A stretch of 64,000 nt of DNA from Truepera radiovictrix DSM 17093 (GCF_000092425.1 NC_014221.1:997001-1061000), one strand, 5' to 3'; shown: positions 7,112 through 16,057, counted from the stretch's first letter. The notes: generated by a model from the sequence alone, not told the origin. Translations and numbers: made by a program.

Positions 7112-8551
7112 TCACGAACAGTACTGACTGAGAGCGTCTTCCAAAGGCACGTTGAGCTTCGGGAGCGGCGTGCTGACCGGCGGGTCGGTGTCGAAGAAGG
7201 CTAGCGGCGAGGTGAGCGCGCCGGGTGGGCGGGCGCAGCGTGGCGGGGCGTGCGCGTAGTCGAGCGCCGCGAAGACGCTGAGGGCGGGCGCGGCGAACGA
7301 GGTTCCCGCGACGCTGATCTGCGGGTAGGGGCGCCAGGTGTTGCTGGCCGGGTCGAAGGCGCTCAGCGCGTAGAACCCCCCCGGTAAGAGCACCTCGCCG
7401 GTGTTCGAGTATGACGCATCTTTGACGGCGGTAGGCGCTGAGACCGCCTGCGCGCTCACGCTGACGAACTCGGGCCAGTAGCCGGGGTAGAGCGCGTAGT
7501 CGAGCCGGTAATTGCCCGCCGCCGTGAGGTAGGTGACCTCACCCCCGCCCACAAGCTGCTCCCCGCTCCGCTTGACCAGCGTCACAAAGGGGTCGCTGCC
7601 GACCGGGGTGGTGAGGAGGCTGGTGAGGGCGTCCCTGAACGTGTTGGCGTCGAGACCGTTGGCGCTCAAGACCTCCTCCTGGTACGCCTCGAGCGTCGGC
7701 AGACGGTCACGGCTGGCGTTAAAGTCCTCTAGCACACTGCACGGCACCAGCCCGAAACTCAAGTTCACCGCGAAGTGCCGCGCACCTCGCACCAGTCGCA
7801 GGTGCTGCAAGGTGGCGGCGACCCGACCCACAATGACCTGCGTATCGAAGTCCTCGGTGTCGACCGCTGCCACGGTGAGGCCCAGGTCCCGAAAGTCGGC
7901 CAAGATGAGGTCGAAGGGCTCGAGCCCAAAGGGCGCTACCGGCACGTCGAGGCGCACCCGGTCGAACGCCATGTCGAAACCGAGCGGGCGGAGCAGGGCC
8001 AGGGTGTGGTTGAAGACCAGGGCGCCGTGCGAGAGCTGACCGCCGGCCTCGAGGGCGGCTAGCTCGAGCGTCTGTTGCTTGGCCCTAGTCGTCAGGTCGG
8101 GGGAGAGACGCGCCGGGAGGTTGGCGAGCGTGTCGCCCGGTCTTTGGTCTAAAAAGTAGACGCCGGGTTCCCGCACGCCCACGCCGTTGAAATCGTCCAC
8201 GACGAGTATGGCGACGGGTCCGGTGAAGGGTGCCGAGGCAAGCTTAGCGAGCTGGTTGCCAGTCGTGAGGGGGTCGCCGGGGGTGGTGCCGAGGGGGTAG
8301 GGGGAGACGGCGAGGCCGCCGATAGTTCCTTGAACATAAGCGCCTTCACCAGGAATCTTCAGTTCGTTGATAGGACAGTTACCCGCGCGTTCGTCAATCA
8401 GTCTGACGCGTTCAATTTTATTTAGCGGTTGCAGGTTTGGCTCATCTAAACTTTGGGTAGGGCGCAGACCGCTTCCGCCAGTTGGAGGTGGAGGATCCCA
8501 GCGACAAGAGACCAACGCGACGAGTAACGCGAGCCATAGCAACCGCTTCAT
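7112..8551 (-). CDS. Divergent subtilase (S8) lipoprotein
   Basis: Probable extracytoplasmic serine protease, 479 residues. The lipobox LVSC puts the lipidated Cys at 16. Subtilase motifs appear in order: Asp in VAILVVDD (D119), His in SHGALVF (H175), the oxyanion Asn in LTAAGN (N347) and the nucleophile Ser in AGTSFAAP (S418). Spacing is larger than in subtilisin and the first two motifs are poor matches, so this is a distant member; activity is inferred. No propeptide is obvious. ATG at 8551 follows AGGAGGAAGG. It is divergent from the 47-aa exported peptide gene. Confidence 0.8.
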   Translation of the reverse strand: MKRLLWLALLVALVSCRWDPPPPTGGSGLRPTQSLDEPNLQPLNKIERVRLIDERAGNCPINELKIPGEGAYVQGTIGGLAVSPYPLGTTPGDPLTTGNQLAKLASAPFTGPVAILVVDDFNGVGVREPGVYFLDQRPGDTLANLPARLSPDLTTRAKQQTLELAALEAGGQLSHGALVFNHTLALLRPLGFDMAFDRVRLDVPVAPFGLEPFDLILADFRDLGLTVAAVDTEDFDTQVIVGRVAATLQHLRLVRGARHFAVNLSFGLVPCSVLEDFNASRDRLPTLEAYQEEVLSANGLDANTFRDALTSLLTTPVGSDPFVTLVKRSGEQLVGGGEVTYLTAAGNYRLDYALYPGYWPEFVSVSAQAVSAPTAVKDASYSNTGEVLLPGGFYALSAFDPASNTWRPYPQISVAGTSFAAPALSVFAALDYAHAPPRCARPPGALTSPLAFFDTDPPVSTPLPKLNVPLEDALSQYCS

Positions 8552-8787
8552 ACGCCTTCCTCCTGCGCTGTCCCCGTTAAAGCTTCACTCTACTCCTTAT
8601 GCGTCAACTCGGCGTGAACTCCATTGTTCCAAGGTTTGAAAAATACGAAGTTGGAGCTAGAGGGTAGTCATTGTGCTATAGTCTGCGGCGGTAAACAACT
8701 CGTCTTGTGCCAAATCACGCCCCGCTCTGTTTGCCGAGAGGTAAAAGCTTTGCAGCTTTGTGTAGTACCAAAAAGGAGGCTGGCACG

Positions 8788-8931
8788 ATGAAATCAACCG
8801 CTAAAGCATTGGTGTTCGTCACGTTACTGGGACTCTTGGGAACCGCTTTCGCCGGGTCGCGTGTTCAAGGTACTTCTGTTCAACCAAGCTCAGGCGTAAC
8901 GGTGAACGGCTTGCGCGTGCAAGGTGGCTGA
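8788..8931 (+). CDS. Small exported peptide, 47 aa, with RVQG repeat
   Basis: AAGGAGG lies 8 bases before the ATG. Residues 1-22 form a clear signal peptide ending TAFA, leaving a mature peptide of about 25 residues. RVQG occurs at residues 25-28 and 43-46, with SVQPSSG and TVNG between. There is no cysteine. The -10-like TATAGT at 8677-8682 lies about 100 bases upstream. Its stop is 19 bases from the stop of the convergent regulator gene and it is divergent from the subtilase. The short V/L-Q-G and V-N-G spacing recalls small beta-helix-type repeats, but I do not recognise a family. A signalling peptide is possible. Confidence 0.7.
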   Translation: MKSTAKALVFVTLLGLLGTAFAGSRVQGTSVQPSSGVTVNGLRVQGG

Positions 8932-8950
8932 GGACGGCACCTCTCAGCAC

Positions 8951-11533
8951 CTAGCTTGACGTAAGCTCCATTAGCTCGAGGCTTCCTAGCATCTTTTGAA
9001 CTTGCTGAATTCTTGCTTGTACATCGTTGGCTTCGTAGAGTGCTAGAGCCTCGAGTAGGTAACTTCGCGCTTCTACAGAGCGCTGTTCGTCGCTATACAT
9101 CTCGCCTAGCTCTTGGAGGGCGTGAGCTTGCCAGAGTTGGTTTTGACGTGTGTTGGCAATTTGCAATGCTTCAAGTCTGAGTGCGACTGCCTCCTCAAAA
9201 CTACCAAGCTTTCGCTTAGCTTCACCGAGGTTGAGAAGTGCAGAGAAAAGGTTGTAGTCCACACGTGATTGGTCAATGTGACGCACTTGGTGTAAGGAGC
9301 GTGCTACTTGAAGCGCTTCCTGATTGAAGCGTTCCATCGCTTTCCAATCCTGACTGGTCCAAGCGACATACCCACGATGTTGTAAAACTTGACCTAATGC
9401 AAGTCCATCGTTCGCTTGCTCAGCAAGTTGATAGGCGCGTTCAAATGCCACATCTGAAGGTTGTCCTAAATAGTGATGTGCTATGCCGCAGATGCTGGTA
9501 AGAATTGCTTCTCTAGAAGGATTTCGGATAAGCCGCGCTAGCCTCGCGCCCTCCTGATATGCCTCCAGCGCCTTCTCAAACTGGTGGTACTGCTCGCGGT
9601 GCGCGTCTCCTAAACGGCCCGCTAGGTGGTGGGCGCGCTCGAGCTGCCCCAACTCCTTCGCCCAACTCACGGCCACCTCCAAGAGCTTGAGCGAGCGCGG
9701 CGAGTGGCCGCGGGCGGAGAAGTAGGCGTCGCCCACGACGAGGTTGGCGGTCAGGTCGACCAAAGCGGCGCGGTAGCCCAGCGCGTAGGCGACCTCGAGC
9801 GCGCCGATGAGGTTGCCGATCTCGGCGTCTAAGAGCTCAAAGGCGCGCGCGTGCTCGGCGACGAAGCGGCTGCACGCGCGCACCACGGTTTGCGGGCGCA
9901 GCGCCCGGTTCTGCCGTGCGAAGCTATAGGAGAGGTCGTGCAGCGCGTAGCGCACGGTGTCGCTGCCGGGGCGGGCGACGCGTTCGGCGAGGGCTTGGGC
10001 GTGCAGCTCGGCGAGCGCCGCCTCGGCGGTCTCGGTGTCCCGGCGCAGGAGGTGGGCGAGCAGTTCGGGGGTGACGGAGCCGGAGGCGAGGGCGCCGACG
10101 GCCAAGAATGCCTCGTAGGCGTCGTCGGTGAGGCCCTCCAGGCTCGAGCTTAAGAGGGCGCTGATGCTCTCACTCTCGTCCCAGCTCCTCGGTGCGTGGA
10201 GCGTGTGGGGTGCGTTGGCGAGACGCGCTAGAAGCTGCGACACGCTGAGCTTTTGGAGCTGCGTCCCGGCGAGGCGGAGCGCGAAGGGGTGGTCGCCCAG
10301 GACGTGACAGATTTGGTCCGCTTCGGCCTCGGGCAGCGGCACACCGGCAACTTCTGTGAGGAGGGCGCGCGCGTCGGGGCGCGCCAGCACGCCGACCTCG
10401 AGCCGCTTGAAGCCCGCCACCCGGCCCCTCGAGGTCGAGAGGAGCGGCAGCGTCTCCGGCAGGAGCCCGCGCAGCGCGCGCACCGCGTCGCCGTTCCAGA
10501 CGTCGTCTACGACTAACAGCGAGACTCGTTCGCGCGCCAGCGCTGCACCTAGGGCGGACGCGCTGGGGTTCCCCTGGAGACCGAGCGCGCGCTGCAACGC
10601 GTCCACGAGTTCGGGGGCGTCGCTGCGGCCCGCCTGCAGCCAGAGCACCGGGCCGCTCTCCAACTGCACCGCAGCGAACTCGGCGGCCAGCGCCGTCTTG
10701 CCGACGCCGCCGAAGCCGTGCAGCAGCGTCGGCCCGGTGCGAACGGCGTCGCTGAGGCGTTCTAGCAGCTCGGCGCGTCCGACGAGCCCCGCCGCGCGCC
10801 CCGGTACGCGGTCGCCGGGGCGCAGCAGGGTGCCCTGCGCTCCGGCCCCGTCGGCGCCGAGGAGCTGCCCGCGCAGCTTGAGCGTCTCGGGCGCCGGTTC
10901 GCCGCCCACTTCGGCGAGCGCCGTCCGGAGGCGCTCGAAGGTGCTCCGCACCGCCTCGGGGTCGCCGCTCTCGTGCTCTAGACGCATGAGCAGGCGATAG
11001 CTGGCCTCGTCCAGGGGGTCGCGTGCTAGCAGGCGCTCGGCATAGGCTTTGGCCTGCGCGTACGCGCCCCGCTCGCGGTTCTCCTGGGCGGCGCCGCGCA
11101 GGGTCTCGCGCACGAGCTCGGAGGTCTCGCGGCGGCGCTCCTCGAGCCACTCCTCGAACGCCGCCGACGGGGCCAGGAGCCCGAGCGCAAAGGTCTCGCC
11201 GCGCGCGAGGTGGCTCAGCGCGTCGGCGAAGCGCCCCTCACGGCAGGCCCGCTCGAGCGCCGCCACGTCGGTCGCCACCGCCACCCCCACGAGGTCGCCG
11301 TCGCGCAGCCACCCCTCGGCCCCCGGCAGCCCCCGCAGCTTGTAGAGCGCGGTGCGCAAGTTCGCGCCCCGGCCCGGCCCCCAGAGGAGTTCGGTGAGGT
11401 CGGCGCGGGGGCAGGGACCCTCGAGCGCCACGTAGATGAGTAGCGCCAGCTGTTTGGGCTGCAGCACCACCTCTTGCCCCTGCCACCATAGCGCAGGAGC
11501 CCCCAGCAGCGTGAGCAGCGGCCCCGGTTGCAC
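8951..11533 (-). CDS. BTAD/SARP-type regulator with NB-ARC ATPase and TPR repeats
   Basis: AfsR/SARP-like transcription regulator of 860 residues. Order: DNA-binding winged helix and BTAD helices (1-230), NB-ARC-type ATPase with Walker A GFGGVGKT (273-280) and Walker B LLVVDDVW (339-346), then a long C-terminal TPR array. Such STAND proteins switch on ligand or partner binding. The start is set at GTG 11533 because a TAGACA-16-CATAAT promoter ends six bases before it, giving a leaderless mRNA, and the conserved domain begins at once. The AT-richer C-terminal third (8951-9600) differs in base use from the rest. It lies between an exported peptide and a lipoprotein gene. Confidence 0.85.
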   Translation of the reverse strand: MQPGPLLTLLGAPALWWQGQEVVLQPKQLALLIYVALEGPCPRADLTELLWGPGRGANLRTALYKLRGLPGAEGWLRDGDLVGVAVATDVAALERACREGRFADALSHLARGETFALGLLAPSAAFEEWLEERRRETSELVRETLRGAAQENRERGAYAQAKAYAERLLARDPLDEASYRLLMRLEHESGDPEAVRSTFERLRTALAEVGGEPAPETLKLRGQLLGADGAGAQGTLLRPGDRVPGRAAGLVGRAELLERLSDAVRTGPTLLHGFGGVGKTALAAEFAAVQLESGPVLWLQAGRSDAPELVDALQRALGLQGNPSASALGAALARERVSLLVVDDVWNGDAVRALRGLLPETLPLLSTSRGRVAGFKRLEVGVLARPDARALLTEVAGVPLPEAEADQICHVLGDHPFALRLAGTQLQKLSVSQLLARLANAPHTLHAPRSWDESESISALLSSSLEGLTDDAYEAFLAVGALASGSVTPELLAHLLRRDTETAEAALAELHAQALAERVARPGSDTVRYALHDLSYSFARQNRALRPQTVVRACSRFVAEHARAFELLDAEIGNLIGALEVAYALGYRAALVDLTANLVVGDAYFSARGHSPRSLKLLEVAVSWAKELGQLERAHHLAGRLGDAHREQYHQFEKALEAYQEGARLARLIRNPSREAILTSICGIAHHYLGQPSDVAFERAYQLAEQANDGLALGQVLQHRGYVAWTSQDWKAMERFNQEALQVARSLHQVRHIDQSRVDYNLFSALLNLGEAKRKLGSFEEAVALRLEALQIANTRQNQLWQAHALQELGEMYSDEQRSVEARSYLLEALALYEANDVQARIQQVQKMLGSLELMELTSS

Positions 11534-11539
11534 CCTTCC

Positions 11540-11567
11540 ATTATGAGCAAAACTTCCTCGATGTCTA
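11540..11567 (-). promoter_or_regulatory. Leaderless promoter of the BTAD regulator
   Basis: Minus strand: TAGACA (11567-11562), a 16-base spacer, CATAAT (11545-11540), then six bases to the GTG. Both boxes match consensus at five of six positions. Confidence 0.65.
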
Positions 11568-11750
11568 GCGAAGCGCTTAAAAACGCCTTTCGGCAAGGGG
11601 TTTTTAGGTCGTCTGAGGTGCGTTGATGCCGCGTTGACGCCCCCCGCGCACACTCAGCCTGCACGTGACAGCAGACGAAAGGAGGTCGTCAAACAGGTTT
11701 TGGGGGCTCAACCCTTAAGCGGCGCCCAGAGCGCCAGAAGGAGAAGGCAG

Positions 11751-13448
11751 ATGAACGCTCGAATAGGCTACAGGCAAAGAACGCTCGTCCCCCTCACGCT
11801 GCTGGCACTTGCTGCCTGCACGAACACCCCACCGACCGAGTTGGCGGCGCAGAACACCCGCGAACTGCCCGTCTTCGTCCTGCAAGACAGCGGCGTCGGC
11901 GCCGAGCAGGTGCAGCGGCTTTTGGAGGGCGTGGGCGTCACCGCGAAGATTAGCCAGGCCGACCCGTCGGCCCCCATCTCGTACCTCGACAAGGCGCGCT
12001 TTATGGCAGTGCCGAGCCGGACCGTCGCGCGGGGGACCTCGAAGGAGGGTGAGGGGCCCGTGATCCGGCAGGTGCTCGACTTGGAGGCGCTCAAGAGGCG
12101 GCGCCCGCTGCCCGCGCAGGACGCGCTCGGGCGGGCGTTGGAGGCGCTACGGGGTGCGGGGATGTTGCCGGACACCGTCTCCAAATACGTGCGCGCCGAA
12201 CCGCGCGCCGAGTACAGCACCTTCGAGGCCACCGACCGCAAGGGCAACGTGCTGGCGCGGGTGAACCTGGACACGCACGTGCTGTTCGACCTGCGCCTGT
12301 CGGTCGCCGACGGCGTGCGCCTCACGGGGCCGGGCGCCAAGGTCAAGCTGGTCTTCGGCCCCTCGGGTCGCGCCACGCAGCTCTACTACGGGCTCTACGG
12401 TCTGGAGGAGGCGGGCAGCGTCGCCGTGTTGGGGGCCCAAGACGCGCAGGAGGCGTGCGCGAAGGCGCTCTCGAGGGGCGCTCAGGTGAACCCCGAACGG
12501 GTCACGACCGAACTGCTCTACTACGTCCCCAACGCGCAGGGCAAGTTAGGCAGCGTCAAGGTGACGCCCTCGTACCTGTGCGAGAGCCGCGTGACGCTCG
12601 GGGACCGGACGCTGGACTCGAGGAGCGTGTTGATCGACGCGGCGACCGGCAAGCCGCGCTTTAACGCCCGCCCGGCGCCCGGACGGCCTGCGCCACAGAT
12701 CGCCCAGAACACCCCCTCGCAGAACACCCTCGAGCCGCAGCGCTTGGGCCGCGTGGACGCGGGCACCGAATACGTGGGCGTCTCGCAGGGGCTCGGCGGG
12801 TCGCAGGCGAACGCGGGCGGCTTTACGAACACCATGAACGCCCGGGGCGTGCCCGTGCAGTTTCACTGGGGCGACTTCAGCGCGTGGGAAAGCGACTTCA
12901 AGGACCCGAGCCGGGGTGGCAATGACCGCGCTTACGTGGACGACGTGGACATCACCTTTTACACCGGGCACGCCGACGGCAACGGCTTCACCTTCCCCGG
13001 CGCCAACGACGACGGCTTTTTGGAATACACCGACGCGGTGTGGGGCGAGCGCGACCTCGAGTGGCTGGTGATCGCGGCGTGCGGCCCCTTGCAAGAGACC
13101 GAGGGTGGGCTTTCCCACGTGCAGCGTTGGGGACCCGCCTTTAGAGGGCTGCACCAGATGCTCGCCTACGCCACCGTGAGCTTCGACAACACCTCCGAAG
13201 GGCGCATCCTGGCCGAAAACCTGCTCGGTATCCGCATCCTCTGGTTCGACCTAGGCGCCAAGATGGTCCGCCAAGCCTGGGTGGAGGCCGCCACGCAGAC
13301 CCAGCCCAGCAGCGTGACCTGGGCCATCATGGGTCCCTTCGGCCCCGGCTACACCCACAACTACAACGACTTCTTCTGGGGCAAGGGCAGCACGAGCGGC
13401 GACATCGGCAGCCCCATCGGGTTCTGGCGTGTGTCCGGTCCCTCGTAA
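11751..13448 (+). CDS. Lipoprotein with C-terminal His/Cys peptidase-like domain
   Basis: Exported lipoprotein of 565 residues; lipobox LALAAC near residue 23. AGAAGGAGAAGG precedes ATG 11751. The middle part has no clear homology. The last ~200 residues look like a DUF6345-type domain: FYTGHADG (H407) and LVIAACGP (C444) sit after hydrophobic strands as in caspase/gingipain-like (clan CD) cysteine peptidases, followed by a Trp-rich end. The peptidase idea rests on this pattern only. It is divergent from the BTAD regulator and 114 bases before an SBBP-repeat lipoprotein, so it may be regulated by the former and work with the latter. Confidence 0.65.
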   Translation: MNARIGYRQRTLVPLTLLALAACTNTPPTELAAQNTRELPVFVLQDSGVGAEQVQRLLEGVGVTAKISQADPSAPISYLDKARFMAVPSRTVARGTSKEGEGPVIRQVLDLEALKRRRPLPAQDALGRALEALRGAGMLPDTVSKYVRAEPRAEYSTFEATDRKGNVLARVNLDTHVLFDLRLSVADGVRLTGPGAKVKLVFGPSGRATQLYYGLYGLEEAGSVAVLGAQDAQEACAKALSRGAQVNPERVTTELLYYVPNAQGKLGSVKVTPSYLCESRVTLGDRTLDSRSVLIDAATGKPRFNARPAPGRPAPQIAQNTPSQNTLEPQRLGRVDAGTEYVGVSQGLGGSQANAGGFTNTMNARGVPVQFHWGDFSAWESDFKDPSRGGNDRAYVDDVDITFYTGHADGNGFTFPGANDDGFLEYTDAVWGERDLEWLVIAACGPLQETEGGLSHVQRWGPAFRGLHQMLAYATVSFDNTSEGRILAENLLGIRILWFDLGAKMVRQAWVEAATQTQPSSVTWAIMGPFGPGYTHNYNDFFWGKGSTSGDIGSPIGFWRVSGPS

Positions 13449-13562
13449 GCGGCATGTTTGGTAAGTGGGCGGGGCTGGGGGCACCCGCTCCCAACCTCGT
13501 CCGCCTCGAGCCCCATCTGCTCCCTCCAAAACCCCTTCCAGACCCCTCTTAAGGAGACCCCT

Positions 13563-14828
13563 ATGCTCCGCAAATCCCTCTTACGCTTCTCCCTCCTCAC
13601 CCTCCTCGCCGCCTGCAGCCAGGCCCCGACCCTGGAGGCCGACGCGCCCCTCGAGCCCCTCACCCTCGGCACCACCGGCTTCGACGCCCTTAGGGGTCTG
13701 GCCCCCTACAGCTCCGGCGTCTACGCGGTCGGCGACACCGGCGGCGATCTGCACGGCGCGCCCAAGGGCAACGGCGACGTCTTTATCCGTAAAGTGGACC
13801 GCGAAGGGGCGGTGGTCTGGGGGCGGCAGTTCGGCACCCCCGAGTACGACACCGCCGAGGGCGTCGCCTCGGACGCTCTCGGCAACGCCTACGTCGCCGG
13901 GATGACCTACGGCAGCCTCGCCGGGTCGCGCGGCGCGAGCGACCTCTTCGTGCGCAAGTACAGCCCTTCCGGCGCGGTGGTCTGGACCCGTCAGTTCGGC
14001 ACGGGCGACTACGACTACGTCGGCGACATCGCCGTGTACGGCTCTAGCGTCTACGTGGTCGGCTTTACGCAAGGCAACCTCGCGGGCAGCCAGGGAGGCT
14101 GGGACGCGTTCATCCGCAAGTACACCGACTCGGGTTCGGTCGTCTGGACGAAGCAGTTCGGCACCGGCGCCGAGGACTTTGCCAAGGATGTCGCCGTGGA
14201 CGGCCTCGGCAACGTCTACGTGGTCGGCTACACCTACGGCACGCTCGCGGGCACGCACGGCGGCGACGCGGACATGTTCATCCGCAAATATAGCGCCTCC
14301 GGCGCCGTGCAGTGGACCCGCCAGCGCCACTACAACGACGAGGACACAGGCGTCGCGGTGGCGACGAGCGGAAGTCACGTCTACCTCGTCGGCGGCTACA
14401 ACAAGAGCAGCGACCCCTTCAACCCCGACCCCAACGTACGGGTGGTCAAGTTCAGCGCCTCGGGTAGTACCGTGTGGGACAAGGGCTACGGCCCGCCCGG
14501 TGTTGACTACGTCTACGACGTCTCGGCCGATCCCAAAGGCAACTTCTACCTGGCAGGGGAGACCTACACCTCGTTTAGCGGCGTCAACAAAGGTGGGGCC
14601 GACGGCTACGTGCGGCAGTACACCCCAGCGGGTAGCGTCGTCTGGTCGCGGCAGCTCGGCACCCCCGAATACGACGCGACCTACGCCGTGCTCGCGCGTA
14701 CAAGTTCAGAGCTCTACCTCGCTGGTACGACCTACGGTACATTGGGCAGCTCGTACAGCGGTAACGGCGACGCCTACTTGCGGCGCACGAACGCCGGAAC
14801 GGGTAGCACGGTTTGGACCGACCAGTAG
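13563..14828 (+). CDS. SBBP-repeat lipoprotein (beta-propeller type)
   Basis: Exported lipoprotein of 421 residues, lipobox LLAAC near residue 18. AAGGAGA precedes ATG 13563. From about residue 40 on it is a run of at least six repeats of about 55 residues with the pattern FIRKxxxxGxVVWxRQFGTxxYDxAxxVAxDxxGNxYVxGxT, the SBBP/beta-propeller repeat. These are usually surface or periplasmic with binding rather than catalytic roles. Same direction as the preceding lipoprotein; probably co-transcribed. Confidence 0.85.
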   Translation: MLRKSLLRFSLLTLLAACSQAPTLEADAPLEPLTLGTTGFDALRGLAPYSSGVYAVGDTGGDLHGAPKGNGDVFIRKVDREGAVVWGRQFGTPEYDTAEGVASDALGNAYVAGMTYGSLAGSRGASDLFVRKYSPSGAVVWTRQFGTGDYDYVGDIAVYGSSVYVVGFTQGNLAGSQGGWDAFIRKYTDSGSVVWTKQFGTGAEDFAKDVAVDGLGNVYVVGYTYGTLAGTHGGDADMFIRKYSASGAVQWTRQRHYNDEDTGVAVATSGSHVYLVGGYNKSSDPFNPDPNVRVVKFSASGSTVWDKGYGPPGVDYVYDVSADPKGNFYLAGETYTSFSGVNKGGADGYVRQYTPAGSVVWSRQLGTPEYDATYAVLARTSSELYLAGTTYGTLGSSYSGNGDAYLRRTNAGTGSTVWTDQ

Positions 14829-14847
14829 CGGTTTGAGCCAAAGAGCA

Positions 14848-14873
14848 AGCGGGCAGGTGCAACCTTGCCCGCT
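14848..14873 (+). terminator. Imperfect hairpin after SBBP lipoprotein
   Basis: Arms 14848-14857 and 14863-14873 with one bulged base and a 5-base loop, then TTTTT at 14884-14888 after a short spacer. Acts on the plus strand if at all. Confidence 0.55.
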
Positions 14874-14895
14874 CGCGGCTGCGTTTTTGAGGCTT

Positions 14896-15097
14896 CAGAA
14901 GGTCATCTCGTAGACGCTGAGCCCCGCGCTGCTCGGTTCCACGAAGGTGATGGGGTGCCCTCTGGGAGGGAGCCTTGGGTGGCCGCCGCGCTCTCGAAGG
15001 TGGCGGTGACCTCCACCGGGCCGGTTAGTGAAGATCCAGTTGCAGTTGGCGCTCGCCCTTACCGTGCCCATCTTGTGCCCGTGGATGTCAGTGATGC
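14896..15097 (-). pseudogene. Decayed gene fragment, unknown
   Basis: The minus strand ends ITFVEPSSAGLSVYEMTF-stop and, upstream, reads DIHGHKMGTVRASANCNWIF. The segment between (EVTATFES in another frame) makes sense only with frame changes. No start is found. I read it as the 3' end of a lost exported protein gene next to an IS element. Family not recognised. Confidence 0.4.
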
Positions 15098-15275
15098 CTA
15101 AAACCCTCGACGAGGCCTATTGTGCGGAAGCGAGCGGCAACGCCAGCATAGAGAAGGCATTCATCCCTCCGCCACCTTGGCCTGCTTTGGTTAGGAGGCA
15201 GTGATGGGTTCGGGGGGCACCATTGACGCTTAAATTTCCAACCTCGGTCTCCCTGGTTCCGCTTTGTCCGGCATT
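15098..15275. other. Intergenic, nothing recognised
   Basis: No ORF with coding character between two gene remnants. Base composition is lower in GC than the genome norm. Confidence 0.3.
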
Positions 15276-15580
15276 TTAGAGGTTCGTCGCTTGGGCGATG
15301 ACATCACAGGAGGCGACCTCGGTACGTGGTCCTATGATCGTTGTGCTGAATGTTCCCGTTTGCCCTGCGCCTAGGTCAGTAGGGTCAGTATAGGTTGAGC
15401 CCGCGTCTGCAAGACGACCACTATCGTCGTAACACACGTAGACAGCTTGAGCAAATCGGCGTGTAACAGCGTCGTCGTTTACGACCCGTCCAATGAGCCT
15501 TTGCGCATAAGAGTCGTCTTGAAGCGTTGCTTGGATTACTTTCAAGCGCACGGCCTCTTCATTATTCCAAGCGTAAGGTT
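15276..15580 (-). pseudogene. FxLYD-domain protein gene, 5' end cut by IS insertion
   Basis: The open frame ends at 15276. The product reads VIQATLQDDSYAQRLIGRVVND... VYVCYDDSGRLADAGSTYTDPTDLGAGQTGTF, the layout of FxLYD domains (extracytoplasmic Ig-like modules). The frame continues upstream of the first possible start (GTG 15551) as YAWNNEEAV and runs into the IS left end at about 15580; no signal peptide or start remains. The missing 5' part is not evident beyond the right end of the IS either. Confidence 0.6.
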
Positions 15581-15587
15581 GAAACCA

Positions 15588-15601
15588 CCGCCTTTAGGCG
15601 G
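15588..15601 (+). repeat. Left-end hairpin of the IS element
   Basis: CCGCC-TTTA-GGCGG, subterminal to the left end, upstream of tnpA. Confidence 0.75.
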
Positions 15602-15628
15602 TCAGATTTCATCTGCTAGCCTTGGCGG

Positions 15629-16057
15629 ATGGAGTATCGCTATGGCAGCCATACCGTCTTCAACATCGAGTACCACTTTGTGTGGGTCACGAAGTACCGC
15701 TACAAGGTGCTGAAAGGGGACATAGCCGAGCGTGTTAGGGAGTTGGTGCGGCAAACCTGCGAGGCGTTCGAGATACGGATTCTGAGCGGAGTGGTGAGTA
15801 GCGACCACGTGCATATTCTGGTGAGTGCGCCGCCGACAATGGCGCCGAGTGAGATCATGCGGCGGATCAAAGGGCGAAGTGCGAGCAAGCTATTCGAGGA
15901 GTATCCGAAGCTAAAAGCACGTTATTGGGGGCGGCACTTTTGGGCTAGAGGGTACTTCTGTGCGACGGTGGGGCAAGTCACGGAAGAGATGATCAAGAGC
16001 TACCTGGAGCATCACTTCGAGCCGACCCGAGAGGACAACTTCAGGACAGAGGACTGA
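15629..16057 (+). CDS. tnpA: IS200/IS605 family transposase TnpA
   Basis: Y1 HUH single-strand transposase of 142 residues, the family's usual length. The HUH motif is HVHILVSAPP (about residues 61-70); the catalytic Tyr is in EEMIKSYLEHH near residue 125-130. The start YGSHTVFNIEYHFVWVTKYRYKVL is typical. The frame is intact, so it may be active. No strong ribosome site; ATG 15629 fits the family start. Confidence 0.95.
   Translation: MEYRYGSHTVFNIEYHFVWVTKYRYKVLKGDIAERVRELVRQTCEAFEIRILSGVVSSDHVHILVSAPPTMAPSEIMRRIKGRSASKLFEEYPKLKARYWGRHFWARGYFCATVGQVTEEMIKSYLEHHFEPTREDNFRTED

Noticed and set aside
14865-15101. 78-codon plus-strand frame
   Set aside because: Sits over a decayed minus-strand gene and has no ribosome site or recognisable domain.
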